Part shown: piece after piece, positions 11,243-19,451 of the stretch
How the letters are laid out: every line of letters starts with the position of its first letter
Numbering within the stretch: position 1 is the first letter of the stretch
Assembly (NCBI GenBank): GCA_903938815.1
Contig: CAJAES010000039.1
Location: 1-64,000 of the forward strand
Source of the DNA: an uncultured beta proteobacterium
GTDB taxonomy: Bacteria; Pseudomonadota; Gammaproteobacteria; Burkholderiales; Burkholderiaceae_C
Length of the DNA stretch: 64,000 bases
Direction of reading: 5' to 3'
Program-made: the position numbers and the translations under genes
The notes under the pieces: generated by a model
Seen by the model: the letters and a program-made list of their open reading frames with translations, nothing else
Database searches by the model: none
What the model was told of the DNA's origin: nothing

Positions 11243-11995
11243 TCAGGCCATGGGCGACAGCGCCGCCTCGATGCGGCGCAGTTCCTGCAGCGGGGGAATG
11301 GTGTCGAACATGTGCGGGTCGAGCAGATCCCACAGGATGCCGCAGGTCGGCTTGTGCGGGCGATCCACCTCGATGGTGCGGGTGGGCGTGAAGATGACAT
11401 CGGCCACGGTGTCGAAGACCTCGGGGTACAGGGTCTCGCTCAGCACCTGGCAATCGTGCACCAGCGCCGCCGCCGGCGTCTCGGCGGAGATCTTGCCGAT
11501 GCGGAACAGCATGCCCCACTCGGCATCGAAGAACCCATGGCCCTTGCCGAAGCGCACGCCCTGCTCGTTGATGGCGCCGGTTCCGGTGACCATGTAGTCC
11601 AGGCGGGGCAGCCGCTCGCGGATGTCCTGCAGCGTCATCGGCACCGCGTGCCGCTCCATGCCGTCGAGCGTGGACGCATACAGCAGCCGGTCGGGCGGAA
11701 TGCGCGCCGGGTCCAGCAGCCAGAAGCCGCGCTTGATGGAGTAGGTGGTGAGCAGCACCAGCTTGCCCTCGCACAGCGCCCGGTAACGCAGTTCCTCCAG
11801 GCAGTTGTCGGGCGTGATGAACAGGCACTTCGCGTCGCGGTAGTGGCGGTGCGCCATCAGCCGGTCGGTGGCCGCGCTGCTGCCCTGGAAGTCGGCGATG
11901 AACTCACCGAAATCGAAGTGGAAGCGGCTGTCGGGGTGGGCCACCTTGCGCAGTTCGCTGAAGACGCGCTCGCGCACGTCGCTCTTGTGGGTCAT
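11243..11995 (-). CDS. 5-formyltetrahydrofolate cyclo-ligase family paralog
   Basis: A 250-residue protein of the 5-FCL (COG0212) family. The C-terminal half has the family signature in altered form (FGKGHGFFDAEW in place of a GxGxGYYD-type loop), followed by TPAAALVHDCQVL and DVIFTPTRTIEV. The N-terminal ATP-binding Lys/Arg cluster of genuine cyclo-ligases is not obvious. It is the distal gene of a five-gene - strand cluster that also encodes an ABC importer and a second paralog (15440-16225). Comparative genomics has linked COG0212 paralogs to thiamin metabolism, and the NMT1/THI5-like binding protein here would fit. True folate activity is uncertain. Confidence 0.8.
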   Translation of the reverse strand: MTHKSDVRERVFSELRKVAHPDSRFHFDFGEFIADFQGSSAATDRLMAHRHYRDAKCLFITPDNCLEELRYRALCEGKLVLLTTYSIKRGFWLLDPARIPPDRLLYASTLDGMERHAVPMTLQDIRERLPRLDYMVTGTGAINEQGVRFGKGHGFFDAEWGMLFRIGKISAETPAAALVHDCQVLSETLYPEVFDTVADVIFTPTRTIEVDRPHKPTCGILWDLLDPHMFDTIPPLQELRRIEAALSPMA

Positions 11996-12031
11996 GGTCT
12001 TCCTTTTCCGTTCATGCAGGCGTCGCAGTCG

Positions 12032-13630
12032 TCAGTCCGGTGCGGTCATGGCAAGGCGCCCGAGCACGCCGCGCTCGAGCAGTGCCACCAGGGCATTGAG
12101 GCCGACCGCGATGGCGATCGCCGCCACGGCCACGCTCCAGATCATTCCGAAATCCATCTGGCCCCGGGACTCGTTGAGCAGGTTGCCCACCCCGGTCCCG
12201 GTTGCCAGCCACTCGGCGATCATCACGCCCAGGAAGGCACGTGGCGCGGCCAGGCGCGCAGCCGCGAACAGGTAGGGCACGGACCACGGCACGGCGACAC
12301 GCCGCAGCACCTGCCACTGGCCGCCGCCATAAGCCCGAACCAGGTCGCGCACCGTGTCCGGCACCAGCGCCAGGCCCTGGGCGATGGTCACGAACGCGGG
12401 AAAGAAGGTCACCGACACCGTTACCACCAGGATGCTGGCGTCGCCCCGGCCCGCCACCAGCACCACCAGGGGCGTCAACGCCACCAGCGGCATGGATTGG
12501 CTGACCAGCGACACCGGCAGCAGGGTGCGCGCCAGGCCGGGCCAGACAACCCCGAGGATCGCCAGGGCGAAGGCCACGGCCAGGCCGGCCATCATGCCCG
12601 CCACGGTGTAGGGCAGCGTCTGGGCGAGCGCCTGCCCCAGACGGGCCAGGTGCTCGGCCGACCCGTCCGAGAGCAGCAGGTACTCGAACACACCCAGCGG
12701 AGAACGCAGCACGATCTCCGACACACCCATGGATTCGAGCAGCAGGACGCAGCCCCACCAGAATGCGAAGGGCATCGCCGCCGCCCCCAGCGCCAGCGCA
12801 ACGGACGAAAGCCCTCCGCCACGGGCGACCGCGCCTGCCTGCGTGCCCACCGGTGTCGATGGCCCCAGCGTGTTGCCGGCGAAGCGCCGCCCGACCCAGC
12901 CGACGATGAAGTACGCCAGGCCGCTGATGGCGGTGGCGGCCAGGCCGATGCCCCACAGGCGCGCGGGGTCGGCCCGCCCGAGCGACCCGATCAGGTACGT
13001 GCCGAGCCCGGCACTCCCGCCGCTGCCGAACTCGGCCAGCAGGGAGCCCAGCACCGCCGCGGGCGCGGCCACGCGCAGGCCGGCCAGCAGCGTGGGAAGG
13101 CCGCTGCGCAGGCGCACGCGCCACAGGATGGACCAGCGGCCGCCGCCGTACACACGCACCAGGTCGCAGAGCCGGTCGTCGACGCGGGTCAGGCCCAGCA
13201 CCGTGGCCACCATGGTCGGGTAGTAGACCGAGATCGCCGCCAGCACCACGCGCGGTGCATCGCCATCGAGCGCGATCACCAGGATGGGCACCAGCGCGAT
13301 CGCCGGCATGGCGAACAGCGCGACATTGACACCCGCCATCAGCCGCAGCGACGGCCGCCACAGCACGAACAGGGCGCCCAGCGACACCGCCGCCAGATTG
13401 CCGATGACGAAGCCGGCGAACGACGTGCGCACCGTGCCCCACAGATGGGCCGGGTAGTCGCCACGGTCCAGCCAGGCTTGCGCCAGCACCTCGGTGGGCG
13501 CCGGCAGCGCACCGTCCCCCACCCAGCGCATCCGGCCGACCAGTTCCCAGGCGAGCAGCAGCACGAGCAGCCCCCAGTGCGGGACCGCGCCGTCGCGCCG
13601 CGACGGGCGCGCTTCAGCCACGCGCGGCAC
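12032..13630 (-). CDS. ABC transporter permease, two permease domains fused
   Basis: The 532-residue protein contains two copies of the BPD_transp_1 permease domain in tandem. Each copy has its EAA-like cytoplasmic loop: VRVYGGGRWSILWRVRLRSG near residue 160 and VRAYGGGQWQVLRRVAVPWS near residue 430. About twelve transmembrane segments are predicted. Single-domain relatives (SsuC/TauC/ThiX type) act as homodimers, so this gene encodes a whole translocation path in one chain. It overlaps the ATPase gene by 17 bp and is followed by a cyclo-ligase paralog. Substrate is not determined by sequence; the binding protein resembles the NMT1/THI5 class. Confidence 0.88.
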   Translation of the reverse strand: MPRVAEARPSRRDGAVPHWGLLVLLLAWELVGRMRWVGDGALPAPTEVLAQAWLDRGDYPAHLWGTVRTSFAGFVIGNLAAVSLGALFVLWRPSLRLMAGVNVALFAMPAIALVPILVIALDGDAPRVVLAAISVYYPTMVATVLGLTRVDDRLCDLVRVYGGGRWSILWRVRLRSGLPTLLAGLRVAAPAAVLGSLLAEFGSGGSAGLGTYLIGSLGRADPARLWGIGLAATAISGLAYFIVGWVGRRFAGNTLGPSTPVGTQAGAVARGGGLSSVALALGAAAMPFAFWWGCVLLLESMGVSEIVLRSPLGVFEYLLLSDGSAEHLARLGQALAQTLPYTVAGMMAGLAVAFALAILGVVWPGLARTLLPVSLVSQSMPLVALTPLVVLVAGRGDASILVVTVSVTFFPAFVTIAQGLALVPDTVRDLVRAYGGGQWQVLRRVAVPWSVPYLFAAARLAAPRAFLGVMIAEWLATGTGVGNLLNESRGQMDFGMIWSVAVAAIAIAVGLNALVALLERGVLGRLAMTAPD

Positions 13631-14396
13631 CGCCGTAGAGCACCGAACCGACGTGATCCTGCAGGTCGCGAAAGGCAGGGGATGCGAACAGGGCCGGCGA
13701 GCGGGGGCGCTCGAAGGGCACGTCGATCACCTGGGCGATGCGCCCCGGGCTGCTGTGCATGACGGCCACCTGATCGGCGAGGAAGAGAGCCTCGTCGACA
13801 CCGTGCGTCACCAGCAGGGTGGTGGTCGGGCGCTCCATCCAGATGCGCTGCAGCTCCACGTTCATCGCGCGCCGCAGGATCTGGTCAAGCGCGCCGAAGG
13901 GCTCGTCGAGCAGCAGCACGTCGGGCTGCGTCACCAGCGCGCGGGCGATCGCGACCCGCTGGCGCATGCCGCCCGAGAGTTGACCGGGCAGCGAGTGCTC
14001 GAACCCGCTCAGGCCGACCAGCGCCACCAGTTCGCGGACACGGGCCAGGTCGGCCGCGGAAGCGCCCCCCGCGATGTCGAGCGGCAGGCGCACGTTCTCC
14101 AGCACGGACCGCCAGGGCAGCAGGGCGGCGTCCTGGAACGCGATCCCGAGCCGGCCACGGCGCTGCAGCGCCTCGGGCGGCTCGCCGCCGATCGACAAAC
14201 TGCCGCCGTCCGGCCGGTCCAGGCCGGCCACCAGGCGCAGCAGCGTGGACTTGCCGCAGCCCGAAGGGCCGATCAGGGCCGTGAAGGAACCCGTGGGGCA
14301 GACCAGCGAGACACGGTCCAGCGCGACGAAGGACGCCGCTCCAGGCACCGCGAACTCCCGACTGGCCTGCTCGATCCGGAGTTCGCGATCCGGCAC
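13614..14396 (-). CDS. ABC transporter ATP-binding protein
   Basis: A 260-residue nucleotide-binding subunit of the SsuB/TauB/ThiZ class. Motifs in order: Walker A GPSGCGKSTLL (near residue 43), Q-loop AFQDAALLPW, signature LSGGMRQRVAIARAL and Walker B VLLLDEPFGALD, with the H-loop His in LLVTHGVDEAL. The gene starts one base before the binding-protein stop region and overlaps the permease downstream, so the importer subunits form one operon. It would power uptake of the small molecule captured by the adjacent binding protein. Confidence 0.93.
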   Translation of the reverse strand: MPDRELRIEQASREFAVPGAASFVALDRVSLVCPTGSFTALIGPSGCGKSTLLRLVAGLDRPDGGSLSIGGEPPEALQRRGRLGIAFQDAALLPWRSVLENVRLPLDIAGGASAADLARVRELVALVGLSGFEHSLPGQLSGGMRQRVAIARALVTQPDVLLLDEPFGALDQILRRAMNVELQRIWMERPTTTLLVTHGVDEALFLADQVAVMHSSPGRIAQVIDVPFERPRSPALFASPAFRDLQDHVGSVLYGGAARG

Positions 14397-14397
14397 G

Positions 14398-15363
14398 TCA
14401 GATCTCTTTGAGCAGGCTGGTGTCGAAGTGCGCCTTGGTGGCCTTCACATTGACCGCGTTGAGCGCCTCGATGCACTTGCCGATGCTGTCGTCGGTCATG
14501 GAGAACACGCCCGACGGGTGATCCATCAGGGCCTTCTGCGCCTGGTTGAAGTACAGCTCGTTCTCGACGGTGCGGCCGGTGCCCTTGAACCAGGTGTCCT
14601 TGAACTTCGGCGGGTAGGCGGCCGTGTCCTTGAAGTTCTCGACCCAACCCTTGCGGCTGGCGCGCAGGAAGGCGACGAGGTCCTTGCGCCGGTTCTTGAG
14701 GGTGTCCTGGGTCACCACCACCACGTCGTTGAACAGCGGCAGCTTGAAGTCAGCCAGCAGGAAGCTGACGGCGTCCTTGCCCTTGCTCTTGATCGTGAAG
14801 GGGACGTTGGTCGTGAAATCGAGCGAGCCGTCGATCTCGCCCTTGATCAGCGGGGTCGGGTCGTAGGCGTAGGGCACGATCCTGACCTTGCTCTTGTCGA
14901 TGCCGTTGAGCTTGAGCATGGCCTCCACGGTGAGGCGGTTCACCGGCGGCACCGCGATGGTCTTGCCGACCAGATCCGCCGGCGTCTTCAGCGGCTTGCT
15001 GGCCAGGCTGACGATGCCGACCGGGTTCTTCTGGTACTGCGCCCCGATGATGACCAGCGGCGCCTTCTGGTCGGTGATCGCCTTGATCGCGGTCTCCACG
15101 GTGGTCAGGGCCACGTCGGCCTTCCTGGACAGCAGCGACGCCTCGGGAATCACATCGGGGCCGCCGGAGAGGTACCTGACGTCGAGGCCCTCGGCCTTGT
15201 AGTAGCCGTTGTCCAGCGCGATGAAGTAGCCCATGAACTCGGCGTCGTTCACCCAGGCCGCCTGCAGGGTGAGCTTGGCGCCGGCCTGGCTGCGGGCGAG
15301 CAGGGGCGACGCGGCGCCGAGAACGGCAGCGGTCTGCAGAAAGGAGCGACGGGTGGAGGACAT
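14398..15363 (-). CDS. NMT1/THI5-like ABC substrate-binding protein
   Basis: The 321-residue protein starts with a twin-arginine-like signal (MSSTRRSFLQTAAVLGAAS) and so is probably exported. The mature part has the NMT1/THI5 layout: LQAAWVNDAEFMGYFIALDN, YYKAEGLDVRYLSGGPDV, then LLSRKADVALTTVETAIKA and LVGKTIAVPPVNRL. Relatives bind thiamin pyrimidine precursors, nitrate, sulfonates or nucleobases. The ligand cannot be read from sequence. Flanking 5-FCL paralogs suggest a pyrimidine-, pterin- or thiamin-related compound. It is the first transporter gene, 76 bp after the upstream cyclo-ligase paralog. Confidence 0.88.
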   Translation of the reverse strand: MSSTRRSFLQTAAVLGAASPLLARSQAGAKLTLQAAWVNDAEFMGYFIALDNGYYKAEGLDVRYLSGGPDVIPEASLLSRKADVALTTVETAIKAITDQKAPLVIIGAQYQKNPVGIVSLASKPLKTPADLVGKTIAVPPVNRLTVEAMLKLNGIDKSKVRIVPYAYDPTPLIKGEIDGSLDFTTNVPFTIKSKGKDAVSFLLADFKLPLFNDVVVVTQDTLKNRRKDLVAFLRASRKGWVENFKDTAAYPPKFKDTWFKGTGRTVENELYFNQAQKALMDHPSGVFSMTDDSIGKCIEALNAVNVKATKAHFDTSLLKEI

Positions 15364-15439
15364 GGGGTTTCCTTGGAAAGGGTGGGGTTGGTTGACGCGG
15401 GGATCGGAAAGGGACGGGACGGGATCAGGTTGCCCGGGC

Positions 15440-16225
15440 TCAGGCCAACCCGACAGAACGGGCGAGTTCGGACAGGGCCGGCATGGCTGCGATCTGCTCG
15501 GGCGTGACGTCCTCCCAGCGGATGCCGCGGGGACGGGGCGTGTCGCGCGCCACCTGCAAGGTGCGGGTGGGCGTGCAGATGCAGTCCACGAGCACGTCGT
15601 CCGGGCCCGGAAACAGGCGCTGCTCCAGCACCTGGACGTCGTGCACCACGGTGGCCAGCGGGGTGCGCTCGGTCACCAGCCCCAGGTCGCTGAAGATGCG
15701 CCACTCGAGATCGAAGAACCCGTGCCCCCGGCCGAAGCGCACGCCCGAGGTCGCGACGGCAGAGGCGCCTGTGACGACGCAGTCGAAGGGGCCCAGCGTG
15801 GACAGTTCCTGCAGGCTCAGTGGCTGGCCGAAGTGCTCCAGCCCGTCCAGCCATGCGGCATACAGCTCATGCCCCGGCGGCACTGCGCCCGGGCGCAGCA
15901 GGTAGAAGCCCCGCGCCATGTTGTAGCTCGACACCACCATCGTCGCGCCGGCCAGCAGCAGGCGGTGGCGCAACCCGGTCAGGCTGTTGTCCGGCGTGAC
16001 GAACACATGGCGGGCGCCGGAGAACCGGGGCAGATCGCACAGCCGGGCGATCGCATCGCCCGAGCCCTCGAAGTCCGGAATGAACTCGGAAAACCGCAGG
16101 TGGAAGCGGGAATCCGGCAGCGCGACCGCCGGGAGCTCGCCCCGCACCTGTCTGCGTGCATTTGAAACACTGGACAATGAAGACCCCGGTTCGCGGCGGC
16201 GGGCAGCGCGCTGGCGCGGTACCAT
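15440..16225 (-). CDS. 5-formyltetrahydrofolate cyclo-ligase family paralog (second copy)
   Basis: A 261-residue COG0212-type protein related throughout to the product of 11243-11995. It shares the PDSRFHxxFxEFIxDF N-terminal block, a VTPDNSLTGLRHRLLLAG block, FGRGHGFFDLEW in the nucleotide/folate loop, and ICTPTRTLQV. As in the other copy, the canonical GYYD is replaced by GFFD. The ATG at 16225 is used here; the first 25 residues are basic and poorly conserved relative to the paralog, so an internal GTG start is possible. It is the first gene of the importer cluster and diverges from the RpiR regulator. Confidence 0.78.
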   Translation of the reverse strand: MVPRQRAARRREPGSSLSSVSNARRQVRGELPAVALPDSRFHLRFSEFIPDFEGSGDAIARLCDLPRFSGARHVFVTPDNSLTGLRHRLLLAGATMVVSSYNMARGFYLLRPGAVPPGHELYAAWLDGLEHFGQPLSLQELSTLGPFDCVVTGASAVATSGVRFGRGHGFFDLEWRIFSDLGLVTERTPLATVVHDVQVLEQRLFPGPDDVLVDCICTPTRTLQVARDTPRPRGIRWEDVTPEQIAAMPALSELARSVGLA

Positions 16226-16240
16226 CGGCGCGTTACATTC

Positions 16241-16276
16241 GTTTCAATGGTCATGCTAGCACGAAACACACGTTTC
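16241..16276. promoter_or_regulatory. Candidate RpiR operator: GTTTC/GAAAC inverted half-sites
   Basis: In the 137-bp gap between the divergent cyclo-ligase/importer cluster and rpiR-like gene, GAAAC (16263-16267) and GTTTC (16272-16276) form an inverted repeat with a 4-bp spacer. Another GTTTC lies at 16241-16245 and a GAAAC at 16164-16168. The spacing suggests dimeric binding by the adjacent RpiR regulator. The link is inferred from position and symmetry only. Confidence 0.5.
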
Positions 16277-16362
16277 ACTCACCGGGCTGCAACCGGGTCC
16301 GGGCCTGGCCGCCAACCCCGCTTGCGCCGTGTCTGCGGCCTCGCCAGGTCGGCGCTCGCGGC

Positions 16363-17202
16363 ATGACCACACGGCTCACCCTGGCGATCCAGGAGCACCT
16401 GGACCAGTTGTCCCCCAGCGAGCGCAAGCTGGCCACGCTGCTGCTGGACCGGGCCGACGATCTGCTGACCTATTCCGCCACCGAACTCGCGGCCATGGCC
16501 GAGGTGTCCAAGGCCACGGCCGCCCGGCTGTTCCGCAGCCTGGGCTACGCGGATTTCAACGAGGTCCGCCTGCAGGCGCGCGAAGAGCGCGACCTGAGCG
16601 CGCCATTCGCCAAGGCGCCAGCAGCGGCGCCGGCGCGCCAGCGCACCATCGCACACCACCTGCACCACGAGATCGACAGCCTGTCGCGCACCTTCGAATC
16701 CCTGCGCAGCGACACCCTGCAGACGGCCGTCCATCACCTGGCCCGCGCGCCCCGGGTCTGGCTGCTGGGGCTGGGGCTGGACGAAGGCCTGGCGCGTCAT
16801 GTTCGGCCGCAGCTGGCGCGCATCCGTCCGGACGTGCATTGCCTTGGTACCCAGAGCGGCGCCTGGGCGGAGGACCTGGCCATGAGCGCGCCGCGTGACG
16901 CACTGCTGCTGGTCATGACCCAGGCGAGGTCGCCCTGGATGGATCGTCTGGTGAGCCACGCCGCGACCACCCGGGTGGACATCGTGTCGGTGGTGGACGT
17001 CCGGCACAGCGCGTGGGCGCGCCGGATTTCCCGGGCTGTCCTGCCCTGCTACGGCGGCCACGGCATGGCCGGGGCTTCAGCCATGGCGGCCGCCAGCATG
17101 CTGCACCTGCTGGTGGACGCCGTAGCCGACAACATCGGCAAGCGGGCAGCGCAGCGTCAGCAGATGGTGGCGGATCTGCGCCAGGAGCTCGAGGGCGACT
17201 GA
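16363..17202 (+). CDS. RpiR-family regulator (HTH plus SIS domain)
   Basis: A 279-residue regulator. Residues 1-80 form the RpiR HTH (LSPSERKLATLLLDRADDLL, then MAEVSKATAARLFRSLGYAD). The rest is a SIS domain (APRVWLLGLGLDEGLARHVR near residue 128, DALLLVMTQARSPWMDRLV) of the kind that binds phosphosugars or related ligands. It is transcribed away from the ABC importer/cyclo-ligase cluster and probably controls it through the GTTTC/GAAAC sites in the shared gap. RpiR relatives also regulate non-sugar uptake, so the ligand is unknown. About 80 bp follow before the next, convergent, gene. Confidence 0.88.
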   Translation: MTTRLTLAIQEHLDQLSPSERKLATLLLDRADDLLTYSATELAAMAEVSKATAARLFRSLGYADFNEVRLQAREERDLSAPFAKAPAAAPARQRTIAHHLHHEIDSLSRTFESLRSDTLQTAVHHLARAPRVWLLGLGLDEGLARHVRPQLARIRPDVHCLGTQSGAWAEDLAMSAPRDALLLVMTQARSPWMDRLVSHAATTRVDIVSVVDVRHSAWARRISRAVLPCYGGHGMAGASAMAAASMLHLLVDAVADNIGKRAAQRQQMVADLRQELEGD

Positions 17203-17284
17203 GCCTGCCGCGCGGCCGCTTCAGTGCGGCGCGGTGCGAAGGTCCGGGATCGGCCCAGGCGATTCCGGCGCAGTGACGCCGGGC

Positions 17285-17908
17285 CTACTTCAGCCCGCTG
17301 AGGTAAGACGCCACCGCCTTCAGCTCCAGCTCGGTGAGCTTGGACGCGACGGTGTGCATGACCATGTTGTCGTTCGTGCGAGCGCGCGAGTTGAACTCCC
17401 GCAACTGCTTCTCGGTGTACTGCGCATGCTGCCCCGCCACGCGCGGCAGGTTGTTGGTGCCGTAGCCGTTGGGCCCATGGCACCCGGCGCAGGCGGCGAC
17501 GCCGGAAAACGCGTTGCCGCGCTTGTAGATGAAGGCACCCACCTGCGACAGCTCGCTGTCGTCCACCTGGTGCAGGTGGGTGGGACGGCTCGCGAAGTAG
17601 CGGCCCAGCGCCACGAAATCCTCGTCGCTCAGCGCGGCCACCATGGGCTGCATCGCCGAGCTGACCCGCTTGCCGCTGCGGTAGTCGCGCAGCTGGCGTG
17701 CGACATAGGCTTCGTTCTGGCCGGCCAGCCGCGGGAAGATCGGGCTCGAGCTCTCGCCGTCCACGCCGTGGCAGATGAAGCACTGGCCCTGCACGATCTC
17801 CTCGGCGCGGGCGTGCTCGTTGGCCAGGGCGGCCTGGCCGAGCAGGCACGGGCCCAGCAACGCCAGAAAGCGCCACAACAGACGCCACGGCAGACGGAAC
17901 CGGTTCAT
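17285..17908 (-). CDS. Diheme c-type cytochrome (c4-like)
   Basis: The 207-residue protein has an N-terminal signal peptide (MNRFRLPWRLLWRFLALLG... cleaved near ALA-NE) and two heme-binding motifs, CFICH and CAGCH, each followed by its own cytochrome domain. The tandem layout matches cytochrome c4-type electron carriers in the periplasm. It is the last gene of the sox-associated unit and its ATG overlaps the stop of the YeeE/YedE gene by four bases. It probably accepts electrons from the Sox enzymes and passes them to a terminal oxidase; the partner is inferred. Confidence 0.88.
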   Translation of the reverse strand: MNRFRLPWRLLWRFLALLGPCLLGQAALANEHARAEEIVQGQCFICHGVDGESSSPIFPRLAGQNEAYVARQLRDYRSGKRVSSAMQPMVAALSDEDFVALGRYFASRPTHLHQVDDSELSQVGAFIYKRGNAFSGVAACAGCHGPNGYGTNNLPRVAGQHAQYTEKQLREFNSRARTNDNMVMHTVASKLTELELKAVASYLSGLK

Positions 17909-19002
17909 GCGGAAGACTCCTTGAGCGGGCCCGGGAAGGGCTGGTCCGGCGCCACGGCCGGGCGTTGGTCGATCAGACGGTCGGTGAGCGTGGCGGCGGC
18001 CCACATGGCGGTGAGCGTGACCCAGGCGGTCATCGTGAACACCGCGGCACCCGAGAGGCCGGCGCCCACGGCGCAACCGCCCGCGGTCATGCCGCCGAAG
18101 CCCATCAGCACCGCGCCGACGATGTAGCGCCGCATGCTCGCCCCGCCCTCGAAGCCCTCGAGCTTGAGGTCGCCGAACAGCGCGGCCCCGAGGAACGCGC
18201 CGATGATCACGCCGGGCATCAGGCCCATGTCGAAGTTGGGCGGCTTGTCGCTGACGAAGAGCACGCGCGTCAGCACCTCGGCCGAGGGGCCGGTGAAGCT
18301 GAGCGCCTGAACGGGGTGAGGATCGAAGGCCACGGTGGACATCGCATAGGTGAGCCACCAGGCGGCCGTGATGCTGAGCCCGACGCCGATGGCGCCCGCC
18401 CAGCCCCAGGCGGGCACGCGCTGGCGCCGCGCCCAGAACACCGCAGCCGCCAGCCACACGAGCCCGAAGGCCAGCGCGCCGCCGTGGCCGATGCCGGTGC
18501 GGGCGATCAGATCGCGGGCGGCGCCGCCGTCCACGGTCCAGAAGCCGGAAATGGCCTCGCGCAGCGGCGAGAGCGCGCCTGTCCAGGCCGACTGGGCGGC
18601 CACGGCGAAGATCAGGCCCGACATCACCGAGCGCAGGTTGCCCTGGGCAGCCAGCACCAGCAGCCGGCTCGAGCAGCCGCGCGCCAGGATCATGCCGATG
18701 CCGAACAAGGCGCCACCGACGGCCGCGCCCGACAGGCTGCCGCGCGCCGCTATCTGCCGTGCGCCGCTGGCGTCGAAGAAACCGAGCAGCGCCAGCGCCT
18801 GCGTTGCCACGACCGCCGTGGCGAAGGCGAACAGCCACACGGTGAGCTTGCCGCCGCGCTGCCCGCGCGCGAACTCGATGACCGCGGACCGCAGGCAGAA
18901 GCGCGAGCGCTGCGCGAAGAAGCCGAACCCGATGCCGATCAGCAGGCCGCCGAGTGCCAGCGTCCAGGGCTCGCCGAAACGGTCGATTGCAGCCTGCAGC
19001 AT
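17905..19002 (-). CDS. YeeE/YedE-family sulfur transporter
   Basis: The ATG at 19002 (MLQAAIDRFGEPW) is chosen; an upstream start would overlap the DsrE gene heavily. The 365-residue protein is very hydrophobic, with about nine or ten membrane segments, and carries the conserved Cys motifs of the family: ILARGCSSRLLV near residue 113 and GGMTAGGCAVGAGLSG near residue 310. YeeE/YedE proteins carry thiosulfate or related sulfur species across the inner membrane. It lies between a DsrE-like gene and a cytochrome in the sox region, so it probably moves sulfur between periplasmic Sox proteins and the cytoplasm. Confidence 0.87.
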   Translation of the reverse strand: MLQAAIDRFGEPWTLALGGLLIGIGFGFFAQRSRFCLRSAVIEFARGQRGGKLTVWLFAFATAVVATQALALLGFFDASGARQIAARGSLSGAAVGGALFGIGMILARGCSSRLLVLAAQGNLRSVMSGLIFAVAAQSAWTGALSPLREAISGFWTVDGGAARDLIARTGIGHGGALAFGLVWLAAAVFWARRQRVPAWGWAGAIGVGLSITAAWWLTYAMSTVAFDPHPVQALSFTGPSAEVLTRVLFVSDKPPNFDMGLMPGVIIGAFLGAALFGDLKLEGFEGGASMRRYIVGAVLMGFGGMTAGGCAVGAGLSGAAVFTMTAWVTLTAMWAAATLTDRLIDQRPAVAPDQPFPGPLKESSA

Positions 19003-19006
19003 GCGA

Positions 19007-19414
19007 TCACGGCTTGATGTAAGCCGCCCCTTCCTTCTGGAGCTTGGCCACCCGGACGACGCCGGACGGGGTGAAGTCGGCATCCTGCGTGAACTGCTCC
19101 TTCTTCAGGTTGCGGTTCTTCAACGTGATCTCGCAGATCTCGAAACGCACGCCACGCGCCTTCAGCGCGCTGACCAGCGGCGCGAACTCGGTGCCGTTGG
19201 CGGCCTTCGCGTCTTCCATCAGGAAGTCCACGCCCTCGGCGTGCGACACCGCAGTCAGCTTGGCCGCCGGGTCGACATCCAGATGGTTGCGCATGTTGCG
19301 CAGGCCCTTGAGCGCCTGAGCCGCAGAGTTGTCGAAGTGATAGACGACGCGGTCCTGGGCCTGGGCGGCCAGGCTGGTGCCGGCGATGAGCAAGGCGGCG
19401 ATGAAGTGGCGCAT
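19007..19414 (-). CDS. Periplasmic DsrE-like protein
   Basis: A 135-residue protein with a clear signal peptide (MRHFIAALLIAGTSLAAQAQ) followed by a DsrE/DsrF-type fold: VVYHFDNSAAQALKGLRNMR, LTAVSHAEGVDFLMEDA, and a C-terminal block GVVRVAKLQKEGAAYIKP. The single Cys is in GVRFEICEITL, placed as in sulfur-relay DsrE family members. Such exported DsrE proteins are frequent in sox loci, where a sulfur-binding role is suspected but not established. It lies four bases from the YeeE/YedE gene and 37 bp after soxB. Confidence 0.83.
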   Translation of the reverse strand: MRHFIAALLIAGTSLAAQAQDRVVYHFDNSAAQALKGLRNMRNHLDVDPAAKLTAVSHAEGVDFLMEDAKAANGTEFAPLVSALKARGVRFEICEITLKNRNLKKEQFTQDADFTPSGVVRVAKLQKEGAAYIKP

Positions 19415-19451
19415 GTTGAATCTCCTGGGACTGGGTGCTAGAGGACCGGGA

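Noticed and set aside
11311-13762. 816-codon + strand frame opposite the ABC permease genes
   Set aside because: His/Gln/Arg-rich shadow; the - strand frames carry ABC transporter motifs.
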